Shown here in pieces: positions 1-7,714 of a stretch of DNA of 64,000 nucleotides (positions are counted from its first letter, which is position 1; each line of letters opens with the position of its first letter). The DNA comes from CAIKMD01 sp036501365. GTDB lineage: Bacteria; Pseudomonadota; Alphaproteobacteria; ATCC43930; CGMCC-115725. The notes beneath the pieces are model-generated. The model made no database searches, was not told the DNA's origin, and saw only the letters and a program-made list of their open reading frames with translations. The position numbers and the translations under genes were made by a program. Location: positions 167,691 to 231,690 of the forward strand of contig DASYAL010000074.1 in NCBI GenBank assembly GCA_036501365.1. The letters are read 5' to 3'.

Positions 1-2877
1 CTGTTGCAGCCGGTCGAGCGCCGACCAGTCCTGGGTCTGCGGCAACCCCGGACGCTGGCCGGGCGCGTCGCCGGCACCGCCGAAGAGGCTGACCTGCTGA
101 CTCGAGCGCTCTTCCGCCGCGACGCTGGCATGGCGCAGCAGCAGCTCGATTGCAGTGAAGCTCTGCGCGCGGTTGGAATTGAGCGCGTCGAAGGCGCCAG
201 CGCGGACGAGGCTTTCGAACTGCCGCCGGTTGAAGCTTTTGACGTCGAGACGGTGCGCGAAATCGAACAGATCCTTGAACCGGCCATTGGCCTTGCGCTC
301 GGCGGTGATCTCCCGCATCGCCGCGGCGCCGACGCCTTTGACGGCGGCAAGCGCATAGCGGATCGCGGCGCCGCCCGGCGTCTGCTCGACCGAGAACTCG
401 ACCTCTGAGCGGTTGATGTCGGGCGGCAGCACCTTGATGCCGAGCCGTGCGCATTCCTGCCGGAATTCGTTGAGCTTGTCGGTATTACCGAGCTCCAACG
501 TCATCGTCGCCGCCAGGAACTCGACCGGATAGTTTGCCTTCAAATAGGCGGTTTGATAGGCGATGAGCGCGTACGGCGCTGAATGCGATTTATTGAAGCC
601 GTAACCGGAAAACTTTTCCATCAGATCGAAGACCAGATTCGCCTGGTCTTCGTCGATGCCTTTCTTAACCGCGCCGGCGACAAAATTCGCGCGCTGCGCC
701 ACCATCTCGGACTTGATCTTTTTGCCCATGGCGCGGCGCAGCAGATCGGCGCCGCCAAGGCTGTAATCGGCCAGGATTTGGGCGGCCTGCATCACCTGTT
801 CTTGATAGGTGAAGACGCCAAAGGTCGGCTTCAGCACCGCTTCCAACATCGGATGCGGATAGGTGACCGGCTCTTCGCCGTTTTTGCGCCTGATGTAGCT
901 CGGGATGCTGTCCATCGGACCGGGACGATAGAGCGCGTTCATCGCGATGATGTCTTCGAACCGGTTGGGCTTGAGCTTGCGCAAGCTGTCGCGCATGCCC
1001 GAACTTTCAAGCTGGAATATGCCGGATGTATCGCCGCGGGCAATGAGCGCGTAGGTATTTTCGTCGTCGAGCGGCAGGCGCGCGAGATCGAGCGGAACCC
1101 CGCGTGCCCGCACAAGATCGACCGCCTTCGCCAAGACGTCGAGCGTTTTGAGGCCGAGGAAATCGAACTTCACCAGCCCGGCGAGCTCGACATATTTCAT
1201 GCTGAACTCGGTCACCGGCATGTCGGAGCGCGGATCGCGATAGAGCGGCACCAGCTCGTCGAGCCGCCGGTCGCCGATCACCACGCCCGCGGCATGGGTC
1301 GAGGCATGGCGGTAGAGGCCCTCGAGCTTCAGCGCGATCGCCATCAGCCGCGCGACGGATTCATCCTCGTCGCGCATCTGTTGCAGCGCCGGCTCGCCAT
1401 TGATCGCTTCTTTGAGGCTGACCGGGTTGGCGGGGTTGTTGGGAACGAGCTTGCAGATCTTGTCGACCTGGCCATAGGGCATGCCGAGGACGCGGCCGAC
1501 ATCGCGCAGCACCGCGCGTGCCTGCAGCTTGCCGAAGGTGATGATCTGCGCGACCCGGTCGTGGCCGTATTTCTGTTGGACGTGGCGGATCACCTCGTCG
1601 CGCCGCTCCTGGCAGAAATCGACATCGAAATCGGGCATCGACACGCGTTCGGGATTGAGGAAGCGCTCGAAGAACAAACCAAAGCGCAAAGGATCGACAT
1701 CGGTGATGGTCAACGCCCAGGCGACCACCGAGCCGGCGCCCGAGCCGCGGCCCGGCCCGACCGGGATGCCCTGCGCTTTCGCCCACTGGATGAATTCGGC
1801 AACAATGAGGAAGTAGCCGGCGAAGCCCATCTTGATGATGACGCCGAGCTCGAATTCGAGGCGCTCGCGATAGGGCTTGGCGGCGGTTTCGCGTTCCTCC
1901 GCGCTCATGCCTTCGCGGTAGACATACGCCTTGAGCCGCGCTTCGAGACCCGCGAGCGCCGCGACGCGCACCTCCTCCTCTTCCTTGCGGCCGCTTTCGG
2001 TCGGGAAAGGCGGCAGGATCGGTTTGCGCGGTTCAGGCATATAGGAGCAACGCTGCGCGATCACCAGCGTGTTGTCGCACGCCTCGGGCAAGTCGGCGAA
2101 GAGCAGCCGCATCTCGGCCGGCGACTTGAAATAATGCTGCGCCGTCAGCCGGCGGCGATTGGGCTCGGCGAGCGTGACGCCCTGCTCAATGCAGAGCAGC
2201 ACGTCATGCGCCGCCTCATAGCTCGGATCGGGAAAGAACGCGTCGTTGGTCGCGACCAGCGGCAGATCGTGCTGATAGGCGAGCTCGATGAGCTCGCTCT
2301 CGATGCGCTCCTCATTGGGCATGCCGTGGCGCTGTAGCTCGACATAGAGCCGGCCGGGAAACAGCGCGGCGAGCTTTTGCAGCATCGCTTCGGCGGCGGC
2401 TTTCTGCCCGTCGAGCAACAAGCGCCCGATCGGGCCGGTCGGCCCGCCGGTCAGCGCGAGCAAGCCGTCGCTGCGGCTGTCGAGTTCCGCGATGTCGATC
2501 TGCGGCGCCTCGCCGCCCGTCGTCTCGAGGAAGGATTTGCTGACCAGCGCCAGGAGATTGCGATAGCCCACCTCGCTCTGCACCAACACAACGATCGGAT
2601 CGGGCGGCAACGCCGGGCCGATGCGCGCGGCGAGTCGTACATTCTCGGTGTCAGCACGGCGCAGGCCGAGCTCGCAGCCGACGATCGGCTGCACCCCCGA
2701 TTCGGCCGCGGCGATCGCGAATTCGAGCGCGCCGAAAAGATTGCCGGTATCGGTCATCGCCACGGCGGGCATGGCGTTTTTCTTCGCCAATTCCACCAGC
2801 GCCTTGACCTTGATCGCGCCTGCCGCGAGCGAATAGGCGGAATGAGTGCGGAGATGGATGAAATCGGCATGCGGCAT
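1..2877 (-). CDS. dnaE: DNA polymerase III subunit alpha (partial, C-terminus beyond the window)
   Basis: Replicative polymerase of the DNA polymerase III holoenzyme. The frame is open from 2877 to base 1, giving 959 codons; the family is about 1150 residues, so roughly 190 C-terminal residues are missing. The N-terminus (HLRTHSAYSL) begins a PHP domain. The palm motif PDFDVDFCQE places Asp416 and Asp418 at the positions of the E. coli catalytic Asp401/Asp403. I chose ATG 2877 because GAGG lies just upstream and the protein then starts like the family; an in-frame ATG at 2898 is possible. In many alphaproteobacteria dnaE directly follows lolD, whereas here about 4 kb of other genes separates them. 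Confidence 0.95.
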   Translation of the reverse strand, partial: MPHADFIHLRTHSAYSLAAGAIKVKALVELAKKNAMPAVAMTDTGNLFGALEFAIAAAESGVQPIVGCELGLRRADTENVRLAARIGPALPPDPIVVLVQSEVGYRNLLALVSKSFLETTGGEAPQIDIAELDSRSDGLLALTGGPTGPIGRLLLDGQKAAAEAMLQKLAALFPGRLYVELQRHGMPNEERIESELIELAYQHDLPLVATNDAFFPDPSYEAAHDVLLCIEQGVTLAEPNRRRLTAQHYFKSPAEMRLLFADLPEACDNTLVIAQRCSYMPEPRKPILPPFPTESGRKEEEEVRVAALAGLEARLKAYVYREGMSAEERETAAKPYRERLEFELGVIIKMGFAGYFLIVAEFIQWAKAQGIPVGPGRGSGAGSVVAWALTITDVDPLRFGLFFERFLNPERVSMPDFDVDFCQERRDEVIRHVQQKYGHDRVAQIITFGKLQARAVLRDVGRVLGMPYGQVDKICKLVPNNPANPVSLKEAINGEPALQQMRDEDESVARLMAIALKLEGLYRHASTHAAGVVIGDRRLDELVPLYRDPRSDMPVTEFSMKYVELAGLVKFDFLGLKTLDVLAKAVDLVRARGVPLDLARLPLDDENTYALIARGDTSGIFQLESSGMRDSLRKLKPNRFEDIIAMNALYRPGPMDSIPSYIRRKNGEEPVTYPHPMLEAVLKPTFGVFTYQEQVMQAAQILADYSLGGADLLRRAMGKKIKSEMVAQRANFVAGAVKKGIDEDQANLVFDLMEKFSGYGFNKSHSAPYALIAYQTAYLKANYPVEFLAATMTLELGNTDKLNEFRQECARLGIKVLPPDINRSEVEFSVEQTPGGAAIRYALAAVKGVGAAAMREITAERKANGRFKDLFDFAHRLDVKSFNRRQFESLVRAGAFDALNSNRAQSFTAIELLLRHASVAAEERSSQQVSLFGGAGDAPGQRPGLPQTQDWSALDRLQQ

Positions 2878-2910
2878 CACCTCAGCTTGGCAGAGCATGG
2901 CCCGGGTGCA

Positions 2911-2941
2911 AGCGGATTCTACAGGGGGCGCGCGATCCGCT
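2911..2941. promoter_or_regulatory. Divergent dnaE / CMD-like promoter region with 7-bp inverted repeat
   Basis: The roughly 100 bp between dnaE and the plus-strand gene at 2979 must carry both promoters. It contains AGCGGAT (2911-2917) and ATCCGCT (2935-2941), a perfect 7-bp inverted repeat with a 17-base spacer. A regulator site is possible, but chance is not excluded. Confidence 0.25.
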
Positions 2942-2978
2942 ACACTGCAGCCCAACGACGCCTTAAAGGGAGGGCCCG

Positions 2979-3518
2979 ATGACACGCATCACGATTCTGA
3001 AACGCGAAGAGCTGAACGCGGACCAGGGCCGCGTTTATGACGAGGCCAAGGCGGCGAATGCGCCGGTCGGCGGCCCCTACTACGCCTATATCCGCAACCC
3101 GCAGCTTTTCACTGCGGCGCAGAACATGGGCAAGGCGATCGGCTCGTTCAAGCTCAGCGGCCGCGAGCGCCAGATCGCGGTGCTGACCGTATGCCGCTTC
3201 TGGAACGCGAAATATCCCTGGGGCGCGCAAGCGCGCAACTCACTCGCCCAGGGCGTCGATCAGGCGATCGTCGACGCGATCAATGCCGGCAAGACGCCCG
3301 ACCTGACCAATCCGCGCGAGGCGATGGCGCATAAGCTCGCCAAGGAGTTGCTGACCAACAAGGGCCTGAGCGAGGCGACCTATAAGGCAGCCGAGAAGCT
3401 CTTCGGCACCGACGACCTCGTCGGCCTCATCGCCGGCGTCGGCCAGTTCTCGATGGTGTGCTGCAGCGCCAACGGCTTCGACATCACCCCGCCGCCGGAG
3501 TTCTCGAAGCTGCAGTGA
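2979..3518 (+). CDS. Carboxymuconolactone decarboxylase-like (AhpD-fold) protein
   Basis: A 179-residue protein with the all-alpha carboxymuconolactone decarboxylase look: an N-terminal substrate-side helix (NPQLFTAAQNMGKAIG), then the core LSGRERQIAVLTVCRFWNAKYPWG. The family often has a His, or a CxxC pair in peroxidase members, after this core. Here the segment continues GAQAR and no CxxC is visible, so redox activity is not supported. An excellent ribosome site, AAGGGAGG, precedes the ATG. The stop lies 12 bases before the next gene, so the two are likely cotranscribed. The substrate is unknown; such proteins often accompany aromatic or lactone catabolism. Confidence 0.8.
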   Translation: MTRITILKREELNADQGRVYDEAKAANAPVGGPYYAYIRNPQLFTAAQNMGKAIGSFKLSGRERQIAVLTVCRFWNAKYPWGAQARNSLAQGVDQAIVDAINAGKTPDLTNPREAMAHKLAKELLTNKGLSEATYKAAEKLFGTDDLVGLIAGVGQFSMVCCSANGFDITPPPEFSKLQ

Positions 3519-3530
3519 GGGCCGCATCCC

Positions 3531-4706
3531 GTGAAACGCAGCACCAATCGTGTCCGCACCACGCACACCGGGAGCCTGCCGCGCCCGCTCGACATGCTGG
3601 AGACGATGCGCGCCATCGCGGCGGGCCAACCTTATGACAGCGCCGCTTATGAAACGGCATTGACCCGGCACGTCGCCGACATCGTCAAGAAGCAAGTCGA
3701 GGCCGGCATCGACGTCGTCACCGACGGCGAGTGCAGCAAACCGAGCTTCCAGAACTATGTCGCCGAGCGCCTCGACGGGTTCGAGGCGCGGATGCCTGCG
3801 GGCGGGCTGCCGGTGCCGACCGGCCCGATCGGGATCGATGGACGCGATGCATCGATGTTTCCCGATTTCTACCGCGGCGTGCTCGAGAACAACCCGTTCA
3901 AACACACGATCCGCGCGGCGCCGCGCGTCTGCGTCGGCCCGATCCGCTATGTCGGCCAGGAAAAGCTCCGGCGCGACATCCGCAACCTCAAGACCGCGAT
4001 GGCGGCGGCGGGCGCCGATGAGGGCTTCATGCCGTCGATGTCGCCGGTCACCGCGTTGAAGAACGAATACTACAAGACCGAGGAAGAGTTCGTCGCCGCC
4101 TATGGCGATGCGATGCGCGAGGAATATCGCACGATCATCGATGCCGGGCTGTTGTTGCAGATCGACTTCCCCGGCCTCGTCAGCGGCTGGGACGCGGCCA
4201 AGGACGTGACCCTTGCCGATTACCGCAAGCTGACCGAGAAGCGGATCGCCTATCTCAACCACGCGCTGCACGGCCTGCCCGAAGACCGCATCCGCTTCCA
4301 CACCTGCTTCGGCGTCAATTTCGGGCCGCGCATCAGCGATTTGCAGCTTGGCGACACGCTCGACCTCGTTTTCACCGTCAAGGCCGGCGCCTACTCCTTC
4401 GAATCCGCCAATCCGCGGCACGAGCACGAATGGCGCACCCTGGAGAAGATCAAGCTGCCCGACGGCAAAATCCTGATTCCCGGCGCGATCACCCATTCCA
4501 ATGTGATGATCGAGCACCCGCAGGGGATCGCCGATCACATGGAGCGCTGGGCGCGCGTCGCCGGCCGCGAGAATGTGATCTTCGGCAATGATTGCGGCTT
4601 CCAATCAACCGCGGGCAATACCGAAATCCCGGTCACCGTCGCCTGGGCGAAATTGAAAGCGCTCGGCGATGGCGCGCGCATCGCCTCCGAACGGCTGTGG
4701 CGGTGA
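3531..4706 (+). CDS. Cobalamin-independent methionine synthase II-like (MetE C-domain) protein
   Basis: A 391-residue TIM-barrel protein resembling the C-terminal catalytic half of MetE; there is no N-terminal MetE half. Likely zinc ligands are visible: His257 and Cys259 (FHTCFG), Glu291 (FESAN) and Cys355 (NDCGF). The N-terminus RTTHTGSLPRP and VVTDGE (about 61-67) are typical of the stand-alone family, which includes methyltransferases and epoxyalkane:CoM transferase relatives. It starts with GTG at 3531, 12 bases after the preceding stop. Its stop is separated by one base from the stop of the convergent gene. Zn-dependent thiol alkyl transfer is the best general prediction; the substrate is not known. 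Confidence 0.85.
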   Translation: MKRSTNRVRTTHTGSLPRPLDMLETMRAIAAGQPYDSAAYETALTRHVADIVKKQVEAGIDVVTDGECSKPSFQNYVAERLDGFEARMPAGGLPVPTGPIGIDGRDASMFPDFYRGVLENNPFKHTIRAAPRVCVGPIRYVGQEKLRRDIRNLKTAMAAAGADEGFMPSMSPVTALKNEYYKTEEEFVAAYGDAMREEYRTIIDAGLLLQIDFPGLVSGWDAAKDVTLADYRKLTEKRIAYLNHALHGLPEDRIRFHTCFGVNFGPRISDLQLGDTLDLVFTVKAGAYSFESANPRHEHEWRTLEKIKLPDGKILIPGAITHSNVMIEHPQGIADHMERWARVAGRENVIFGNDCGFQSTAGNTEIPVTVAWAKLKALGDGARIASERLWR

Positions 4707-4707
4707 A

Positions 4708-5871
4708 TTAGCGCTCCGGAGCAAATCGGAAACTGTTTACCGTCTTTCCTGTGGTAGTGCGGAAGGGATTACCCTCAGCCAGTCTTCGATCCATCTCCGG
4801 ATCGCGAGCCCAGGGCATATCAATCGAGCACCAATCAAGCTGAAAATACTCGCCATCCTTTGAAATCAGGAGGCCGACGCCTTTTGAAGCTTTAGTGTCG
4901 TACATGGCTGCGTAGGTCAAATTCTGAAGGCCCTTCATACGCAGCTCTTCACCTTCGCGGCCGGTGGCCGGAAGCTGTGGATCGAGCGGCGCGATCATGA
5001 AGGCACAATCCGTCATGGGGTAGGTGAGCCGGAACGGTTGCGTAAAATTGCCCTTCCGAATTACGTCGAGCGATTTGACAATGCGAACCTTAATTTCTCG
5101 CCAGACAGACCGAGGAGCGCGGGCGAATTCGAGCATGATGCGGTAGTAATCATATGGGCGCTCGGATGTCTGGATATGTTCGTGCAAATTGGCGATCAGC
5201 ATCGACAAATCAAACTCGCCGAGGTCTTGGAGGAAACGTCGCAGCACCTCCCGTGAGCTTGACGTCGGAATATCTTGCTCGGTCAAAAACGCACCCATGA
5301 TGTCGGACTCATCGACGGTCACGCCGGCCTGCCTCAGCTTCGGAGTTACCTGTTCGCGATATTCGAAGTAGCGTCGAATATCTTCCGGCACCCGGAGCTT
5401 TTCAAGGATACCGAGGTAATCGTGTGCGGCGACTAGATGGATGAATCCGGCTGTGCTGCTGATGTGGTAATAGGCATGCCGGCAATCTTCCGGTAAGGCG
5501 GCAGAGCCTAGGAACACCACTATCTTCGTTATGTGCCGCAGGTTGGCGCCCTTAATCTCGAACGCATGCCCACGCTCGTTAGTGATTTTTATCTGACTGT
5601 GCTCGCCTAGAAAGCGAAGCGTGTCGCGAATTTGGCGCGTTGCTTTGCCGACGACCCTTTTTTGAAACCACACTCTTTCAGTGGCGGGGTCTGTCGTCGG
5701 CTCAGCCCGCTCCTTGAGTTGGAACACAGTTGCATAGTCGGCCAGCCAAATTAGGTTGTCGGCCAACTCAAATTCGCTACCTGGTTGGGGTGCAAACTTG
5801 TTCTGGGAAAAAGTGAATTCCTTCCAGAATGCAAGGCCATTGAGATGAGCGACAAGCTCTTCGAGCGTCAA
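4708..5871 (-). CDS. Unknown protein of the AT-rich islet, possible variant nuclease fold
   Basis: A 387-residue protein I do not recognise. Residues 33-55 read EFELADNL, then DYATVFQLKER: an acidic residue, Asp45, then Gln51-x-Lys53 at the end of a predicted strand, followed by a helix containing KATRQI. That order resembles a degenerate PD-(D/E)XK (NERD/Mrr-like) core with QxK replacing ExK, but this is inference from a short motif. The rest is mixed alpha/beta without signal peptide or membrane segments, so the protein should be cytosolic. It starts 2 bases after the stop of the upstream nuclease-like gene, so coupled translation is likely. Base use is far richer in A+T than in the neighbours. 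Confidence 0.7.
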   Translation of the reverse strand: MTLEELVAHLNGLAFWKEFTFSQNKFAPQPGSEFELADNLIWLADYATVFQLKERAEPTTDPATERVWFQKRVVGKATRQIRDTLRFLGEHSQIKITNERGHAFEIKGANLRHITKIVVFLGSAALPEDCRHAYYHISSTAGFIHLVAAHDYLGILEKLRVPEDIRRYFEYREQVTPKLRQAGVTVDESDIMGAFLTEQDIPTSSSREVLRRFLQDLGEFDLSMLIANLHEHIQTSERPYDYYRIMLEFARAPRSVWREIKVRIVKSLDVIRKGNFTQPFRLTYPMTDCAFMIAPLDPQLPATGREGEELRMKGLQNLTYAAMYDTKASKGVGLLISKDGEYFQLDWCSIDMPWARDPEMDRRLAEGNPFRTTTGKTVNSFRFAPER

Positions 5872-5873
5872 AG

Positions 5874-6944
5874 CTACCTACCAAGAAGGACCTTATCGAT
5901 CGCTCCACGCTGGAATGATATACGGTTGCTTTGTTTCCGAAAAGTCAACACTGAAACCCGGTAGGCCTGCAAAGCTTCAGCAATGGGTCCGTGCGGCACC
6001 CCGGGCAACACAAGTATCTTACGATATGATTTCCCGAGCAACTGTTCGTATATGTGAAGCTGACCAAACCCTTCGTAGATGGCAGCAACGCTCATACTTG
6101 TTTTGATCTCGAAAAGCGCCGCATTTGATTTTGCGATTGTCACGAGATCCGGACCGAAGCGCCCGACACGGTCATTGTGCATTTTTACGTTGCGGGCATG
6201 GAGCTCTTGCATTAGAGCTCTCCAAATTGTGCCATGAGCTCTTTTTGCTTTTATCGCTTCGCGCGCTTTTATCAAGTACTCAGGGTCAGTCTCCGGAGAC
6301 AGTTTACGCTCTGCTTCTTCGACTCTGACGGCCGCATCGGCTGCCTCTTTGCCGGAAGCATAGTGTTCACGTATACGGAAGCACTCACGGACAAAGTCCC
6401 CTACGTCCGCCTGAATTTTTTGCGCGGACCCATCAATCCTCGCCACTCGATGATATCTGAATGTAGAACCATCCGCGAACTGAACGACAACACGGTCTTT
6501 AGCATATAGATCATCAAATTCGAAACCTCTGATGTGACGTTTGGCAGGATGCAAACGTCCTCCATGCAGTATCCATAATCCCTGTTGTGGATCTCGGGCG
6601 ATAACACCCTGGGCATTCGTATTTGAGCCTGCGCTGGGCGGATTGATCTCGACGACCATATTCTGTCGAGCATTTTCGACCACGAGACCAAAGGCATTCC
6701 AGTAATTGCCGCGCCGACGACGACCAGGAATAGCTTTCGGGAATCGAAAGGTTCCCCAATATGCCTGTGAGGGAATCCAGATCAAGCTGGCGCCCAAACC
6801 ATCGATCTCGCGGGCGCCGTGCTTGAGTTTTCGTTCCCACAATTGAACAGCGCGGCGAATCGCAGATCGGTTCTCGACTGCGGTCCAAATAGGTTCCCCC
6901 GGCCGCGGCGGCTCTTTTTCGACCTTTTTTGCAGAAGATGGCAA
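5874..6944 (-). CDS. PD-(D/E)XK nuclease-domain protein, function unknown
   Basis: A 356-residue protein starting at TTG 6944, chosen because AGGGAGG lies 8 bases upstream and composition changes there; a longer frame to 7469 would only translate lolD antisense to its codons. The N-terminal part (about 45-165) is an unrecognised beta-rich domain with YWNAFG and VVEINPPSAG. A charged helical linker (about 180-235) follows. Residues 240-315 form a textbook PD-(D/E)XK core: PDLV (Asp266), FEIKT (Glu279, Lys281), then GQLHIY, a QxxxY motif (Gln295, Tyr299), and a strand ending LVLPG. This predicts metal-dependent DNA or RNA cleavage. It is the first gene of a two-gene unit; no methyltransferase, helicase or antitoxin is adjacent. 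Confidence 0.75.
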   Translation of the reverse strand: MPSSAKKVEKEPPRPGEPIWTAVENRSAIRRAVQLWERKLKHGAREIDGLGASLIWIPSQAYWGTFRFPKAIPGRRRRGNYWNAFGLVVENARQNMVVEINPPSAGSNTNAQGVIARDPQQGLWILHGGRLHPAKRHIRGFEFDDLYAKDRVVVQFADGSTFRYHRVARIDGSAQKIQADVGDFVRECFRIREHYASGKEAADAAVRVEEAERKLSPETDPEYLIKAREAIKAKRAHGTIWRALMQELHARNVKMHNDRVGRFGPDLVTIAKSNAALFEIKTSMSVAAIYEGFGQLHIYEQLLGKSYRKILVLPGVPHGPIAEALQAYRVSVLTFRKQSNRISFQRGAIDKVLLGR

Positions 6945-6949
6945 TGGTG

Positions 6950-6957
6950 ATCCCTCC
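6950..6957 (-). promoter_or_regulatory. Ribosome binding site fixing the TTG start of the nuclease-like gene
   Basis: On the minus strand AGGGAGG stands 8 bases before TTG 6944. It is the only strong Shine-Dalgarno sequence near the point where codon use switches to the AT-rich pattern, and so it decides the start. Confidence 0.6.
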
Positions 6958-7000
6958 CTACTCTGGAAAGAACACCCTACACGCTTATGCCATCGAGGAG

Positions 7001-7714
7001 TTAGCTTCGCTCGACCACCGTCCCATCTTCGAGCGCTAGGATGCGGTCCATGCGCCGCGCGAGCTCGAGGTTGTGGGTCGCGATCAGCGCGGCAAGCCCG
7101 GTCCGCCGCACGAGATCGAGCAGCACCGCCGTCACATCGTCGGCGGTGTGGTGATCGAGATTGCCCGTCGGCTCGTCGCCCAAGAGCAGCCGCGGCTTGT
7201 TGGCGAGGGCGCGCAGGATGGCGACGCGCTGCTGCTCGCCGCCTGAGAGCCGCGCCGGGCGGTGTTCGGCGCGCTCGGTGAGGCCGACCATGCCGAGAAG
7301 CTCGATCGCGCGCGCGCGCGCCTTGGTGCGCGAGAGGCCGGCGATCATCTGCGGCAGCACGATGTTCTCGGCGGCCGAAAATTCCGGCAGCAGCTGATGA
7401 AACTGGTAAACGAACCCGATCGCGGCGCGCCGCGCCGCCGTGCGCTCGCCATCGTTCATGCGGCTGCAATCCTGGCCTTCGAGCAGCACCGCTCCGCCCT
7501 GCGGCCGCTCCAACAGCCCGGCGAGATGAAGCAAAGTCGACTTGCCCGCGCCCGAAGGCCCGACAAGCGCGACGATCTCGCCTGGCTTGATCGCCAGCGA
7601 CACGCCGCGCAGTACCGGCAGCTCGCGGCCGCCTTGGCTAAAGGTGCGGGTGACTTGGCGCAGCTCAAGCGTCGGCGCGGCGCCGTTCATGGGCGACGCC
7701 TCATGCGCGCTCAC
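7001..7714 (-). CDS. lolD: Lipoprotein-releasing ABC transporter, ATP-binding subunit
   Basis: ATPase of LolCDE-type machinery, which extracts outer-membrane lipoproteins from the inner membrane and passes them to LolA. The 237 residues show Walker A GPSGAGKST (52-60), signature LSGGEQQRV (about 156-164), and Walker B LLLGDEP followed by TGNLD. The start given is GTG 7714, overlapping the lolC stop (GTGA); ATG 7690 with GAGG upstream is an equally good alternative. It is the third gene of proS-lolC-lolD. In relatives dnaE often follows next, but here the AT-rich islet begins 56 bases after the stop. Confidence 0.93.
   Translation of the reverse strand: MSAHEASPMNGAAPTLELRQVTRTFSQGGRELPVLRGVSLAIKPGEIVALVGPSGAGKSTLLHLAGLLERPQGGAVLLEGQDCSRMNDGERTAARRAAIGFVYQFHQLLPEFSAAENIVLPQMIAGLSRTKARARAIELLGMVGLTERAEHRPARLSGGEQQRVAILRALANKPRLLLGDEPTGNLDHHTADDVTAVLLDLVRRTGLAALIATHNLELARRMDRILALEDGTVVERS

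Larger units (their letters stand above)
4708..6960. other. AT-rich two-gene islet between lolD and the metE-like gene
   Basis: The segment differs sharply in composition from its surroundings: I count 26 G+C in 60 bases at 5041-5100 (43%), against 48 in 60 at 7201-7260 inside lolD (80%). It contains two minus-strand genes and nothing else. I see no transposase, integrase, tRNA or obvious flanking direct repeat, so the mode of entry is unknown. Horizontal acquisition is inferred from composition and from its position in an otherwise conserved gene order. Confidence 0.65.

Noticed and set aside
4600..7010. Insertion-sequence ends or att direct repeats around the AT-rich islet
   Set aside because: I compared both borders by eye and found no convincing direct or inverted repeats, and no recombinase gene is present.
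6945..7469. N-terminal extension of the nuclease-like protein into lolD
   Set aside because: The extension is an Arg/Ala-rich out-of-frame reading of lolD. Composition changes and a strong ribosome site appears at the TTG at 6944.
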